From: a bacterium
GTDB lineage: Bacteria > UBA9089 > JAHJRX01
Direction of reading: 5' to 3'
Length of the DNA stretch: 46,526 bases
Assembly (NCBI GenBank): GCA_018830565.1
Contig: JAHJRX010000084.1
Coordinates: 1-46,526, forward strand
Under the pieces are notes generated by a model. It saw nothing but the letters and a program-made list of their open reading frames with translations, was not told the origin of the DNA and made no database searches. This document shows, in pieces, positions 1-7,927 of the stretch. Within the stretch, counting starts at the first letter, position 1; the number at the start of each line of letters is the position of its first letter. Position numbers and translations under genes: made by a program.

Positions 1-138
1 AGAAAGGTGCATATTCTTCCATTGGATCACCCTTGGAGGAAGTTTAAAATAAACCCATATAAAAGATCATTTTTATCTAATACAAAATAGGACATTTCTA
101 TTTAACGGAAAACAGGACATTTTCATTTTGCTGTTACA
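1..138 (+). mobile_element. Right end of an insertion sequence (transposase C-terminus plus terminal repeat)
   Basis: Frame 1 is open from the window edge to a TAG at 88-90 and encodes the last 29 residues of a transposase. It contains the motif LDHPWRKFK, which resembles the C-terminal 'DHPWR' signature of integrase-core transposases of the ISNCY/IS481 type. After the stop come two copies of AGGACATTT and then TGCTGTTACA ending near 138, which looks like the terminal inverted repeat. The sequence beyond 138 is the start of an hsdR-like gene on the other strand, so the element has landed in that gene. The family assignment rests on remembered motif similarity, and the rest of the element lies outside the window. 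Confidence 0.6.
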
Positions 139-189
139 TAAAATTTGTTCAATAGATTCTTCAAAAGCATTTTCGTTGATTATACTCAT
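139..189 (-). pseudogene. hsdR: Type I restriction subunit HsdR, 5' remnant cut by an IS
   Basis: On the minus strand an ATG at 189-187 overlaps the TGA that ends the original reading frame of the preceding yhcG-like gene (186-188), a typical ATGA translational coupling. The frame reads MSIINENAFEESIEQIL and then runs into the terminal repeat of the insertion sequence at about 138. N-termini of this kind (INEKAFEEAI...) are familiar from HsdR subunits, and the position downstream of hsdM and hsdS fits. Only about 17 codons remain here, so the restriction subunit is presumably lost unless the rest lies beyond the element. The identification is an inference from a short stretch plus context. 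Confidence 0.5.
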
Positions 190-1003
190 TGCTCCACCTC
201 ATCAAGAAGTTTTCGTATCTGCTCTGGTGCCGGCAATTCTTTCTGACTTTCAGTTCAATGGCAACCAGACATTTTAACCTGCGGTGATAGAGTAAAATAT
301 CAATGAAAAATTCTTCACCCTCTATCTCAAGACGAAACTGATTGCCCATAAATGCAAATGCCCCACCCATTTCTACCAGAAACTTGTTAACCTTCGCTAT
401 CAATGCCCGTTCAAGCTCCATCTCTCTATGTTCTTCGCCTAATTCCAAAAAATCAAAGGTATATTCATCCTTGACCGCCAGTTTTGCCTGATTTTTGATT
501 TTTTCAGGCAGGACTTTATTGAAATTCGTCTGACCCAGCAAGGTTTTTTCATAACTCTGATTTTCAATTTGGTGAATCAGGACATTCTTTGTCCAGCCGA
601 ATTTTTTGGTCATGCGGATATAGAATTCACGCTCAAGATCGTCTTTACATTTAGCCATAATAATAATATTATTATGTGTCCATCCAATTTCTGCAACCAT
701 TGGTTGCAGATTTGGCTTGTTCTCATATTCCACAAAGAAATTGCGCATGTACCATATATTTCTTTCGGAATAACCCTGTACACCAGGAAATTCAAGCTGT
801 AAATCTTTAGCAAGGTTTTCTACTATGGATTTGCCCCAGCCATGCTTCTTTTGACGGTCAACAATCATCTTACCAATATCCCAGTAGAGGCTGATGAGTT
901 CTTTATTGACCGCTCTCAAAGCTTCATATTGTGCCGAACGGATACGCTGCTTTACATCCTGCAACAAATTGCCATATTCATTTGTTGGAATTTTATTTAT
1001 CAT
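161..1003 (-). pseudogene. YhcG-family (DUF1016) PDDEXK nuclease with C-terminal internal deletion
   Basis: The first ~250 residues match the YhcG/DUF1016 family: an N-terminal helical domain (residues ~10-95, with LYWDIGKMIV and YSERNIWYMRNF) and the start of a PDDEXK nuclease core (FIDILLYHRR...IELK, residues ~234-252). Family members usually continue ~80-100 residues beyond IELK. Here the frame shifts at about 240-250 and reads into an unrelated tail. In the neighbouring frame the DNA directly after IELK encodes KELPAPEQIRKLLDEVEQ and a stop at 186-188, which looks like the normal family C-terminus. A roughly 70-codon, out-of-frame internal deletion explains this. The start overlaps the hsdS stop by 4 bp, so it belongs to the RM operon. 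Confidence 0.7.
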
Positions 1004-2286
1004 TGATGTTCACTCCTTACATCAATTTTTCCGGTTACTACATTGCTGATAAGAGACTGACGGTATTCTTTGAGGGTTTCGATTTGGGATTGGATGTTCT
1101 GAGTTAAATCATCAATCTTGGCAGTTTTCTGGTCAAGAAAGTTGGCGATGAATTGTTGTTCGGAGAGAGGAGGGAGAGGGATTAAAAGATTTTCGATAAC
1201 ATTCATGCCAATATTCTGTTGTGTGCCATAACTCCAAAACAACTGCACCGATGTTTGAAACTCCTTAGAATTCATTGCTGACAAAACAAACCTCGCATCA
1301 ACTTTTTTTTGATGCACACGAATTACAGCTAATGGTGACCATATGTTAAATTCCTCATCGGTTTCAACAATAGCCAAATTTCCAGTTGTTGCCCCTGACT
1401 TAATCATATAAATGTCATCACGCTTGGGATGGTATTTCAAACTATATCTTCTATGATCATATTCTGAGATAAAACCTCTTTTTCTTTCAAAATTAATTTT
1501 GTTATCCCGAATAGCTTCCGCAGAGACAAATGGCACACCTTCATCAAGGATTTCAGGTGTTTCATGTGGTCCGTCCGTAACTGGTGTGTCAACGATTCTT
1601 TTTATTGGTGAAACTCCCCAATGCTCCGGCACCTTGCCAATCCATTCAACCCCTGAATCCTTCATCTCTACATTTGGGTCAAGTCCCTTTGTCACCGCGT
1701 GAGAGATAATCGCCTGCCGTTTTTCTTTCAGAAGCTCTACCAGCTTTTCATTCTTCTTAATCAGCTCATCAATTTTGGAAGTTTTCTGGTCAAGGAAGTT
1801 GGCGATAGATTGTTGTTCAGAAAAAGGGGGAAATGGAATAATGATACGAGATAAATCTGATTGAGTTAATTTGTCTCTTGTGCTTCCTGTAATATATTTT
1901 TCGTAATCAACACAATTCAGAGAATGCATGACAAATCTTATATCACTATTTTCATAGATTTTCAGAATGTGTGCATGATTATTCACCCAAAACTTGCCTT
2001 TTGCAGTGAATGCTACATCTTTATTTTCAAGAAAGAAGGGAGCCCCATCTTCACCAATCAACAAATATTCTCCATCAAATAGGTAATCATTTACATAGCC
2101 TATAATTCCTGTTGCTCCATAGTACGGATAAGAACCTTCCACTTGTCCTCGTTCTTCTGCACTTAATGGAACCCTAATATTATCGAGGTTCTCCGTAGCA
2201 TACTTCAACCTCTTCACTTCCCACCCCTCTGGTATCTCTCCCAACCATTCAATCCCTGAATCTTTATATTTTGGATATTTCTTCAT
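1000..2286 (-). CDS. hsdS: Type I restriction-modification specificity subunit HsdS
   Basis: This 428-residue protein has the two-fold repeated architecture of HsdS. Each half starts with a conserved entry motif (KDSGIEWLGEIPEGW near residue 7, KDSGVEWIGKVPEHW near 209), followed by a variable target-recognition domain. Each half ends in a conserved helical spacer (SEQQSIANFLDQKTSKID and SEQQFIANFLDQKTAKID). The two target domains set a bipartite DNA recognition site for the HsdM methylase. It is transcribed with radC-hsdM-fic but separated from fic by 156 bp that hold several palindromes. Its end overlaps the yhcG-like gene by 4 bp. It appears intact. Confidence 0.92.
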   Translation of the reverse strand: MKKYPKYKDSGIEWLGEIPEGWEVKRLKYATENLDNIRVPLSAEERGQVEGSYPYYGATGIIGYVNDYLFDGEYLLIGEDGAPFFLENKDVAFTAKGKFWVNNHAHILKIYENSDIRFVMHSLNCVDYEKYITGSTRDKLTQSDLSRIIIPFPPFSEQQSIANFLDQKTSKIDELIKKNEKLVELLKEKRQAIISHAVTKGLDPNVEMKDSGVEWIGKVPEHWGVSPIKRIVDTPVTDGPHETPEILDEGVPFVSAEAIRDNKINFERKRGFISEYDHRRYSLKYHPKRDDIYMIKSGATTGNLAIVETDEEFNIWSPLAVIRVHQKKVDARFVLSAMNSKEFQTSVQLFWSYGTQQNIGMNVIENLLIPLPPLSEQQFIANFLDQKTAKIDDLTQNIQSQIETLKEYRQSLISNVVTGKIDVRSEHQ

Positions 2287-2321
2287 TTATTTTCGTCCCC
2301 GCCTTTCTGACCAAGGCAATT

Positions 2322-2340
2322 GTGTCAGCACTGCTGACAC
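2322..2340. promoter_or_regulatory. Perfect 19-bp palindrome upstream of hsdS
   Basis: GTGTCAGCACTGCTGACAC is perfectly palindromic around a central C and lies 36 bp before the hsdS start. On the plus strand it is followed by TTTTTC. It could be an operator for hsdS-yhcG-hsdR. A terminator role is less likely because no convergent gene ends here. Its centre, CACTG, recurs in the palindrome upstream of radC (6310-6338), which suggests a shared regulator. Confidence 0.4.
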
Positions 2341-2381
2341 TTTTTCTTACAAACACATGTTTACTTAACACCCGTAATATA

Positions 2382-2458
2382 TTAAAGTATAATATAAAAA
2401 TCCATATTATACTTTAACGCCCCCAAAGTATAATATAAAAACCTATAGTTTACTTTGG
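2382..2458. repeat. Two adjacent AT-rich inverted repeats between fic and hsdS
   Basis: The first inverted repeat is perfect: TTAAAGTATAATAT (2382-2395) and its complement (2404-2417) with an 8-nt loop. The second, imperfect, pairs CCAAAGTATAATATA (2423-2437) with TATAGTTTACTTTGG (2444-2458) and overlaps the fic stop codon. Both share the core AAAGTATAATAT. Two related palindromes in tandem suggest a binding site, possibly for the winged-helix tail of the Fic protein, although an RNA hairpin/terminator role is possible. Confidence 0.4.
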
Positions 2459-3582
2459 AACAATTTTAGATAATCATCAAAAGCAAACAATTTGTTTCTT
2501 TTATATCCGGTTACTTCCTTTAATATTCCTAACTTCTCAAAATCATTAACCAAAGAAATGGCAGACCTCGGAGTTATCTTAAAAAGATTAACCACATCAT
2601 CAATACTTACTATTGGTTTACTATAAAGATAAAAAATAAATTCCCTTCCTTTTTCTGCTTTTCTGTTGAGTTTCACTATTTTTGCGTCAATATCATTTTT
2701 AAGTTTTAATGTTTCTTGAAATGTTTTTTTTCCTTTCTCTGCGGTCGATATAATCCCGTTTAGGAAAAATTTCATCCAGTGTGATAGATCGTTAGTTTCT
2801 CGTACATGAGAAAGAGCGTCATAATAAGATGTTCTGTTTTTTTCAAAGAAATCAGACAAATACAATGAAGGTTTCCTAAGCAGTTTATTGGCAACTAAAT
2901 AAAATGTTATCATTGCTCTGCCGCAGCGACCATTTCCATCATTAAATGGATGAACGGTCTCAAATTGATAATGTGCAATGGCTATTTTAATAAGATGAGG
3001 CACTTCTATCTCTTCGTTGTGCAAAAACTTCTCAATATCACTCATAAGTTCAGGCACTTCATCGTGGGTTGGTGGTACAAAAACAGCATCTGATGGGTTT
3101 GAACCCCCAATCCAGTTTTGGCTTCTACGAAATTCTCCCGGTAATTTGTGTTCCCCACGAACCCCGGTCAGTAAAATTTTATGCATCTCTTTTAATAATC
3201 TATTGCTTAATGGTAATTTCTCAAGTTGTCCAATAGTATGCTTCATTGCCGTTATATAGTTTTGTACCTCTTGCCAGTCATCTCTTCTTTCAGGAACTAT
3301 AACACTCTTATCCATTATTGCTTCATCTATGTTAGTTTTTGTACCTTCAATTTTGCTTGATGCCTGTGCTTCTTTGACAATATGCATTTGAATAAAAACA
3401 TCTACATCCGGGACTATTAATGAAAATGCGTTTAGTTCACCCAATGATTGAGTGGCTTTTTCTAATAAGACATTGATTTTGGGGTCATCCCAAATCCAGG
3501 AATGATTTATTTTTTCAGGTAGAAAACTTTTATATTGATATTGTTGTCTGTAAGCACCAGACTTATAATCTCTAAGGTTCAT
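2443..3582 (-). CDS. Fic family protein (AMPylase) with N-terminal inhibitory motif and C-terminal winged helix
   Basis: This 379-residue Fic protein carries the complete catalytic motif HPFNDGNGRCGR at residues 211-222, so it should transfer AMP or another nucleotide moiety to protein hydroxyls. An inhibitory-helix motif of the class II type, SSKIEG, lies at 75-80. The last ~60 residues (KPIVSIDDVVNLFKITPRSAISLVNDFEKLGIL) read as a winged helix-turn-helix, common in this subfamily. It is nested between hsdM (ATGA overlap) and hsdS in a type I RM operon. Fic/Doc-type genes recur at such loci, perhaps as a backup defence or control layer. The target protein is not predictable. Confidence 0.85.
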   Translation of the reverse strand: MNLRDYKSGAYRQQYQYKSFLPEKINHSWIWDDPKINVLLEKATQSLGELNAFSLIVPDVDVFIQMHIVKEAQASSKIEGTKTNIDEAIMDKSVIVPERRDDWQEVQNYITAMKHTIGQLEKLPLSNRLLKEMHKILLTGVRGEHKLPGEFRRSQNWIGGSNPSDAVFVPPTHDEVPELMSDIEKFLHNEEIEVPHLIKIAIAHYQFETVHPFNDGNGRCGRAMITFYLVANKLLRKPSLYLSDFFEKNRTSYYDALSHVRETNDLSHWMKFFLNGIISTAEKGKKTFQETLKLKNDIDAKIVKLNRKAEKGREFIFYLYSKPIVSIDDVVNLFKITPRSAISLVNDFEKLGILKEVTGYKRNKLFAFDDYLKLFQSKL

Positions 3583-5585
3583 CTTAATACCTCTATCAAT
3601 AACCCTTCTGTTTCTTTTTCCAACACCAGAATATCTTTGCGAATCTCTTCAAGGCTTCTGAGTGGTTTATATTTATAAAATTCTTTTGTAAAGCTGATTT
3701 CGTACCCAACCCTTGTCTTCTTCTCATCAATCCAGGCATCAGGCAGATGGGGTTTTACCTCTTTCTCAAAATATCCGTGTATATCCTCATTAAGGGGGAC
3801 ATTCTCATAATCCCGCAACTCAGGGTTTGGCTCAGGGTTGCCATGCTTGTTAGAGATTATGTCTGCTGTTTCGTCATGCTCTGAAAGGGCTTTTAATATT
3901 GCCTTATTCAAGGATTTGTCCGCATCAAGGTTTCGTTCTCTGAAAACATCAGCCAATACTGATTGAAATTTATCTCTGTTTTTATACACTGTATCCCCAA
4001 TAGATTTGAGAGCTATGATAATCCTTTCCTGCAGATTTTTCCCTTCTTCTATCTCCTTAAGCTGTTCATCTATTTTCTTCTTCTTGCTTTCTGCCAATTT
4101 AAGAAAAGCCTGTTCATCCTTCAGCCGCTTGATACGCTCAGCACTTGCCTGAAAATTAAGCTGAAAAGGTCTTTCAACCGTAATCTTGTAATAGCCGAAA
4201 GTCTCATTTAAGAATATCTTACTCTTGTCTGATTCCTCAAAGGATTTGTAAATATCCACAATCTTACCCATCTGTTCATCTGTTATGTGATGCCGTTTAT
4301 TCCCTAAGCTCTTTCGCATATTCTCAAAATATTCCCGGGCATCTATCAATTGAACCTTACCTTTTCTTTCTGTTGATTTTTTGTTGGTAACAATCCAGAT
4401 ATAGGTAGAAATCCCTGTGTTATAAAATAACTGGTCAGGTAAGCCAACTATTGCCTCAAGCAAGTCATTCTCAATAATCCATTTCCTAATCTCGCTTTCA
4501 CCGCTTCCGGCATCGCCTGTAAAAAGCGGAGAGCCATTAAAGACAATGGCTATTCTGCTGCCATTTTCTCGGACAGGCTTCATTTTGGAGATCATATGCT
4601 GTAAAAATAACAATGAGCCGTCGCTGATACGGGGAAGCCCGGCACCAAACCTGCCCTCAAAGCCAAGTTCCTCAGCCTCCTTCCTGACATCGGATTCTAC
4701 CTTTTTCCATTCAACACCAAAAGGCGGATTTGAGAGCATTAAATCATAGGTTTCACCAGCAAGCTGGTCTTCTGAAAAGCTATTGCCCTTTTTGATGTTA
4801 TCAGCCTCTTCACCTTTTATTAAGATGTCCGACTTGGCGATGGCGAATGTTTTGGGATTAAGTTCCTGGCCAAAAAGAAAGATCTTTGCCGTAGGGTTTA
4901 TATGTTCAAGGTCATCTTTGGCTGTAGTAAGCATTCCTCCTGTGCCGCAAGCCGGGTCATAAATAGTGCGGATAATATTCTTTTGTTTTAATCCGCCGTT
5001 GCCTGCGATGAGAAATCGTACCATTAACCTTATAACTTCACGCGGGGTAAAGTGTTCACCGGCTGTCTCGTTTGACTGCTCGCTGAATTTCCTGATAAGT
5101 TCTTCAAAGATTGTACCCATTTCATGGTTTGCGACAATATCTGGATGCAGGTTTGTTTCGTTAAACCGCTGGATAATCAGATAGAGAAGATTTGCTTCAT
5201 CTAATTTCTTTATCTCATTTTCAAATTCAAAATTTTCCAATATGTTGTACATATTCTGGCTAAAACTGTTAATATAGGCTCTGAGATTTTTAGCGATGTT
5301 GTTAGCATCCTGCAATAAGCTCTGGAAGGTAAATTTAGAGATGTTGTAAAATGGATAGCCAGAGACCTTTGTGAGTATTAAGTCTTTATTTTCTATGCCT
5401 CGCTCCTTGAGTTCCTGATTCTTTTCCAAAACCCTTTCTTTCGTTGGCTCTAAGACATCATCAAGCCTTTTAAGAATAGTAAGGGGAAGAATCACATCCT
5501 GAAATTCTGCCTGTTTATAATCACCACGCAGTAGATCCGCAATACTCCAGATAAAATTAACCTTCTCCTGAAAATTATGATTCAT
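3579..5585 (-). CDS. hsdM: Type I restriction-modification DNA methyltransferase HsdM
   Basis: This 668-residue N6-adenine methyltransferase is the modification subunit of the type I system. It has an N-terminal helical HsdM_N domain (to ~150), the loop GEHFTPREV (176-184), the SAM-binding motif I DPACGTGG (210-217) and the catalytic motif NPPF (286-289). A long C-terminal extension with coiled-coil character (residues ~480-560) suits contact with HsdS. It overlaps radC by 4 bp upstream and fic by 4 bp downstream, so translation is coupled. All key residues are present, so methylation could persist even though the restriction subunit looks lost. Confidence 0.93.
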   Translation of the reverse strand: MNHNFQEKVNFIWSIADLLRGDYKQAEFQDVILPLTILKRLDDVLEPTKERVLEKNQELKERGIENKDLILTKVSGYPFYNISKFTFQSLLQDANNIAKNLRAYINSFSQNMYNILENFEFENEIKKLDEANLLYLIIQRFNETNLHPDIVANHEMGTIFEELIRKFSEQSNETAGEHFTPREVIRLMVRFLIAGNGGLKQKNIIRTIYDPACGTGGMLTTAKDDLEHINPTAKIFLFGQELNPKTFAIAKSDILIKGEEADNIKKGNSFSEDQLAGETYDLMLSNPPFGVEWKKVESDVRKEAEELGFEGRFGAGLPRISDGSLLFLQHMISKMKPVRENGSRIAIVFNGSPLFTGDAGSGESEIRKWIIENDLLEAIVGLPDQLFYNTGISTYIWIVTNKKSTERKGKVQLIDAREYFENMRKSLGNKRHHITDEQMGKIVDIYKSFEESDKSKIFLNETFGYYKITVERPFQLNFQASAERIKRLKDEQAFLKLAESKKKKIDEQLKEIEEGKNLQERIIIALKSIGDTVYKNRDKFQSVLADVFRERNLDADKSLNKAILKALSEHDETADIISNKHGNPEPNPELRDYENVPLNEDIHGYFEKEVKPHLPDAWIDEKKTRVGYEISFTKEFYKYKPLRSLEEIRKDILVLEKETEGLLIEVLR

Positions 5586-6277
5586 AAGATATCTTTCTCC
5601 TTAAAACTGAATGAGTTATTATCGGCAACAATAATATGGTCTAACACATCTATTCCAACAATTTTGCCTGTCTCAAGTATTCTTTTGGTAATATCTATAT
5701 CGGCATCTGACGGCTCAGGATTACCAGAGGGATGATTATGGATTAAAATTATTGAAGACGACAGGGATTGGATTGCCTCCTTAAAAACCTCACGCGGATG
5801 AACAAGGTTTGTATCTAATGTGCCTGTAGAGATGGTGCTTATTTTAATAAGATTGCTTCTTGTATCTAAGCAGAGTATCAAAAACTGTTCCTTCTTTTTG
5901 CCCTTTAGCTGTTGTTTTACTAATTTGATAACATCTTGATGGCTTCTAACCGCTATCTGTTCTCCGTCATGCCCATCTTTCCTTTTTGCCAGCTCAAAGG
6001 ACGCTTTTAACTGGGAGGCTTTTGCTGGTCCTATTCCTTTTATGGCAGACAATTCCTCTATGGAAGCCTCTGATATATTTTTAATATTACCAAAGGCACT
6101 CAATAACCGCTGTGCCGTAACCATTACTGATTCGCCTTTTATCCCCCTGCCGAGTATCAAAGCCAGAATTTCCTGCGAAGAAAGTGCCTCTGCTCCGTGT
6201 TTTTGAAGCCGTTCCCTTGGCCTTTCAGATTTTGGCAGGTCATTGATGGTAAAGTTGCTATTTATTGTTTTAGACAT
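5582..6277 (-). CDS. radC: RadC-like JAMM/MPN domain protein
   Basis: The 231-residue protein has a RadC_N/helix-hairpin-helix segment (IKGIGPAKASQLKAS, ~79-93) and a JAB1/MPN metalloprotease-like core with the metal motif HNHPSGNPEPSDAD (180-193). RadC proteins are common in mobile and defence islands; their molecular activity is unsettled and the old DNA-repair assignment was withdrawn. It is the first gene of the RM operon and overlaps hsdM by 4 bp. A strong palindrome 33 bp upstream (6310-6338) is the likely operator for the operon. Confidence 0.88.
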   Translation of the reverse strand: MSKTINSNFTINDLPKSERPRERLQKHGAEALSSQEILALILGRGIKGESVMVTAQRLLSAFGNIKNISEASIEELSAIKGIGPAKASQLKASFELAKRKDGHDGEQIAVRSHQDVIKLVKQQLKGKKKEQFLILCLDTRSNLIKISTISTGTLDTNLVHPREVFKEAIQSLSSSIILIHNHPSGNPEPSDADIDITKRILETGKIVGIDVLDHIIVADNNSFSFKEKDIL

Positions 6278-6309
6278 CTAAATTATCCTCTTACATAATG
6301 AGACCAACT

Positions 6310-6338
6310 CAATTTTGCAGACACTGTCTACAAAATTG
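6310..6338. promoter_or_regulatory. 29-bp palindrome upstream of the radC-hsd operon
   Basis: CAATTTTGCAGACA (6310-6323) and TGTCTACAAAATTG (6325-6338) form an inverted repeat with one mismatch around a single central base. It sits 33 bp before the radC start, where a repressor site would be expected. Its centre, CACTG flanked by complementary arms, resembles the hsdS palindrome at 2322-2340. Confidence 0.45.
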
Positions 6339-6443
6339 GATATGTTTTATAAAATAATAAGGCATTATATATATTTCTCCAAGCAATAGTCAAGTCCCTT
6401 GCCAGCTGTGTAACAGTAACTTTTAGTTCTTTGTCAACAATTC

Positions 6444-6692
6444 TAATTATGAAAACCTTGCAAGAAGATTGAGAGGACTGTGGCTAATGATAACACTATC
6501 TCTATTGATGGACAGGTTACTCAGATACCACCCAACAAAATAAGATTCTCTTTGGTTAAAACTAAGGTGACTGTTTGTATTCTTGAGGATGACAGGGTCT
6601 TTGTTTTATGTAAAAGCTCTATCATTTGTGAAGAGATCCTGTTAAAAGGAAACAAAAACAAGACAAAAAGGGTATTTTATGGACACGGATAG
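6444..6692 (+). pseudogene. C-terminal fragment of an ISNCY/IS481-type transposase
   Basis: From about 6453 the plus strand encodes KIERTVANDNTISIDGQVTQ and continues to a stop at 6690-6692. The run 'ANDNTISxxGxxxQIPP...SLxKxKVxV...DxRxFVL' is the beta-barrel-like C-terminal region that follows the integrase core in ISNCY/IS481-type transposases. The catalytic core and the terminal DHPWR segment are missing, so this is a remnant. It begins at a copy of the short repeat CAATTCTAATTATGAAAA (about 6443-6460), which recurs elsewhere in the window, suggesting the junction is repeat-associated. A GTG at 6480 could start a 70-residue peptide, but I regard it as dead. Confidence 0.5.
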
Positions 6693-6731
6693 AGGGAAGT
6701 TCTGTTTTAGGTAAGTGTTCATAAGTATTTC

Positions 6732-7838
6732 TTATTCTTCCCTTCTTGTTTGTCTGGCGTAAACTAAAGCTATGGTGCGATAGACGAAGTGGGCTAATTT
6801 GGAATATGGGGCGTAAAAAAAGAGGAAGAATACGGATACTAAGTGGATAAAATAAATGGGATAGGCAAGGATAGCCATATCTGCCAACCTTGTAATTTCA
6901 GCAAGCAAGCCGGATAAGACTACGGCGTAAAGGACACCAATAAACAACCAGTCGAAATAACTGCCAATACTCGCCTGTTTCTTTACCTTAAGTCGGTTGA
7001 TGACCATCAAACTAATTCCTACAAGGAGTATTACCCCACTAACATTACCAATGAGTTTTAGTGGAGATAATTGTGGATAGGGTGAATGCTGACCCAGGAT
7101 ATACAGGTAAAACACGGCTAAGGCTGTGGTAATAGCAAGTCCGATAAATCCATACAATACACCTATATGAGCCAGGGATCTTCCTTTGTTCACCTCGCAC
7201 TTGTTAAACCTGCTGTGTGTCAATATCTCGATTATCACCGGGATAATGGAGGGAATAAGTCCAACCCCGACACACTTATTCTCGCCTTGTGTATGCAAAT
7301 CCTTCCAGAATCGTAGGACACCTATTCCAAATGCCAGTGTTGCCAATATTGCTATTGGAAGAAATATAGCATCTACAAGGGTGTGCGGCAGGAAATGACC
7401 AAAAACTATCTTGCCTTGCGGGATATTCAAATGTCCGCTAACTCCAAGCACCGCCAGAAGAACCAGGACAGGAAAGGCAATAAGGAGTGGTAGATATTTT
7501 ATTTGCCCAACCATCATCGCCAGGAATTTAGGGAAGGCATAATGGGCAATCGTGAGTTTTCTGATAGCACCAATTACCTCACCCGGCTTGGCTCCTCTTG
7601 GGCAATATGCCGTGCAGTCACTACATTGGTGGCAAAGCCAGATATCCGGGTCGCTGACTAATTTATCCTTCAGACCCCACTGAGCATTAATCATCTCCTT
7701 TCTTGGAAATGGGTTATTGTCCGGGGATAATTTACATATCACCGCACAGGTAGCGCATTGGTAGCATTTTTTAAGCGAGCTTCCACCTGCTGAAATTATT
7801 TGTTTGACAAATTTTAGGTCAGGCTTTATATTCGCCAT
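6732..7838 (-). CDS. qmoC: QmoC, membrane subunit of the quinone-interacting oxidoreductase
   Basis: The 368-residue protein fuses an HdrC-like iron-sulfur domain to an HdrE/NarI-like cytochrome b domain, the hallmark of QmoC. Two CX2CX2CX3C clusters lie at Cys25/28/31/35 and Cys69/72/75/79. The rest has about six hydrophobic segments with histidines suitable for heme b ligation (for example in GQHSPYPQ and YFIHLVSVFF). Qmo passes electrons between menaquinol and APS reductase. It is the last gene of sat-aprBA-qmoABC and is separated from qmoB by 89 bp containing a hairpin. Confidence 0.93.
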   Translation of the reverse strand: MANIKPDLKFVKQIISAGGSSLKKCYQCATCAVICKLSPDNNPFPRKEMINAQWGLKDKLVSDPDIWLCHQCSDCTAYCPRGAKPGEVIGAIRKLTIAHYAFPKFLAMMVGQIKYLPLLIAFPVLVLLAVLGVSGHLNIPQGKIVFGHFLPHTLVDAIFLPIAILATLAFGIGVLRFWKDLHTQGENKCVGVGLIPSIIPVIIEILTHSRFNKCEVNKGRSLAHIGVLYGFIGLAITTALAVFYLYILGQHSPYPQLSPLKLIGNVSGVILLVGISLMVINRLKVKKQASIGSYFDWLFIGVLYAVVLSGLLAEITRLADMAILAYPIYFIHLVSVFFLFFYAPYSKLAHFVYRTIALVYARQTRREE

Positions 7839-7860
7839 TTTTTTCCTCCATATTTATCCG

Positions 7861-7912
7861 CAGATAAAGGATATAGGTTTTATAGGACATATAAGACTTG
7901 TATCCTTTATCT
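7861..7912 (-). repeat. 13-bp inverted repeat between qmoB and qmoC
   Basis: CAGATAAAGGATA (7861-7873) pairs perfectly with TATCCTTTATCTG (7900-7912) across a 26-nt loop. In the operon transcript this would form a stem just before the qmoC ribosome-binding site (TGGAGGAAAAAA). It may process or stabilise the mRNA. It lacks the U-run of an intrinsic terminator. Confidence 0.4.
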
Positions 7913-7927
7913 GTGAAATCTGTGGAT

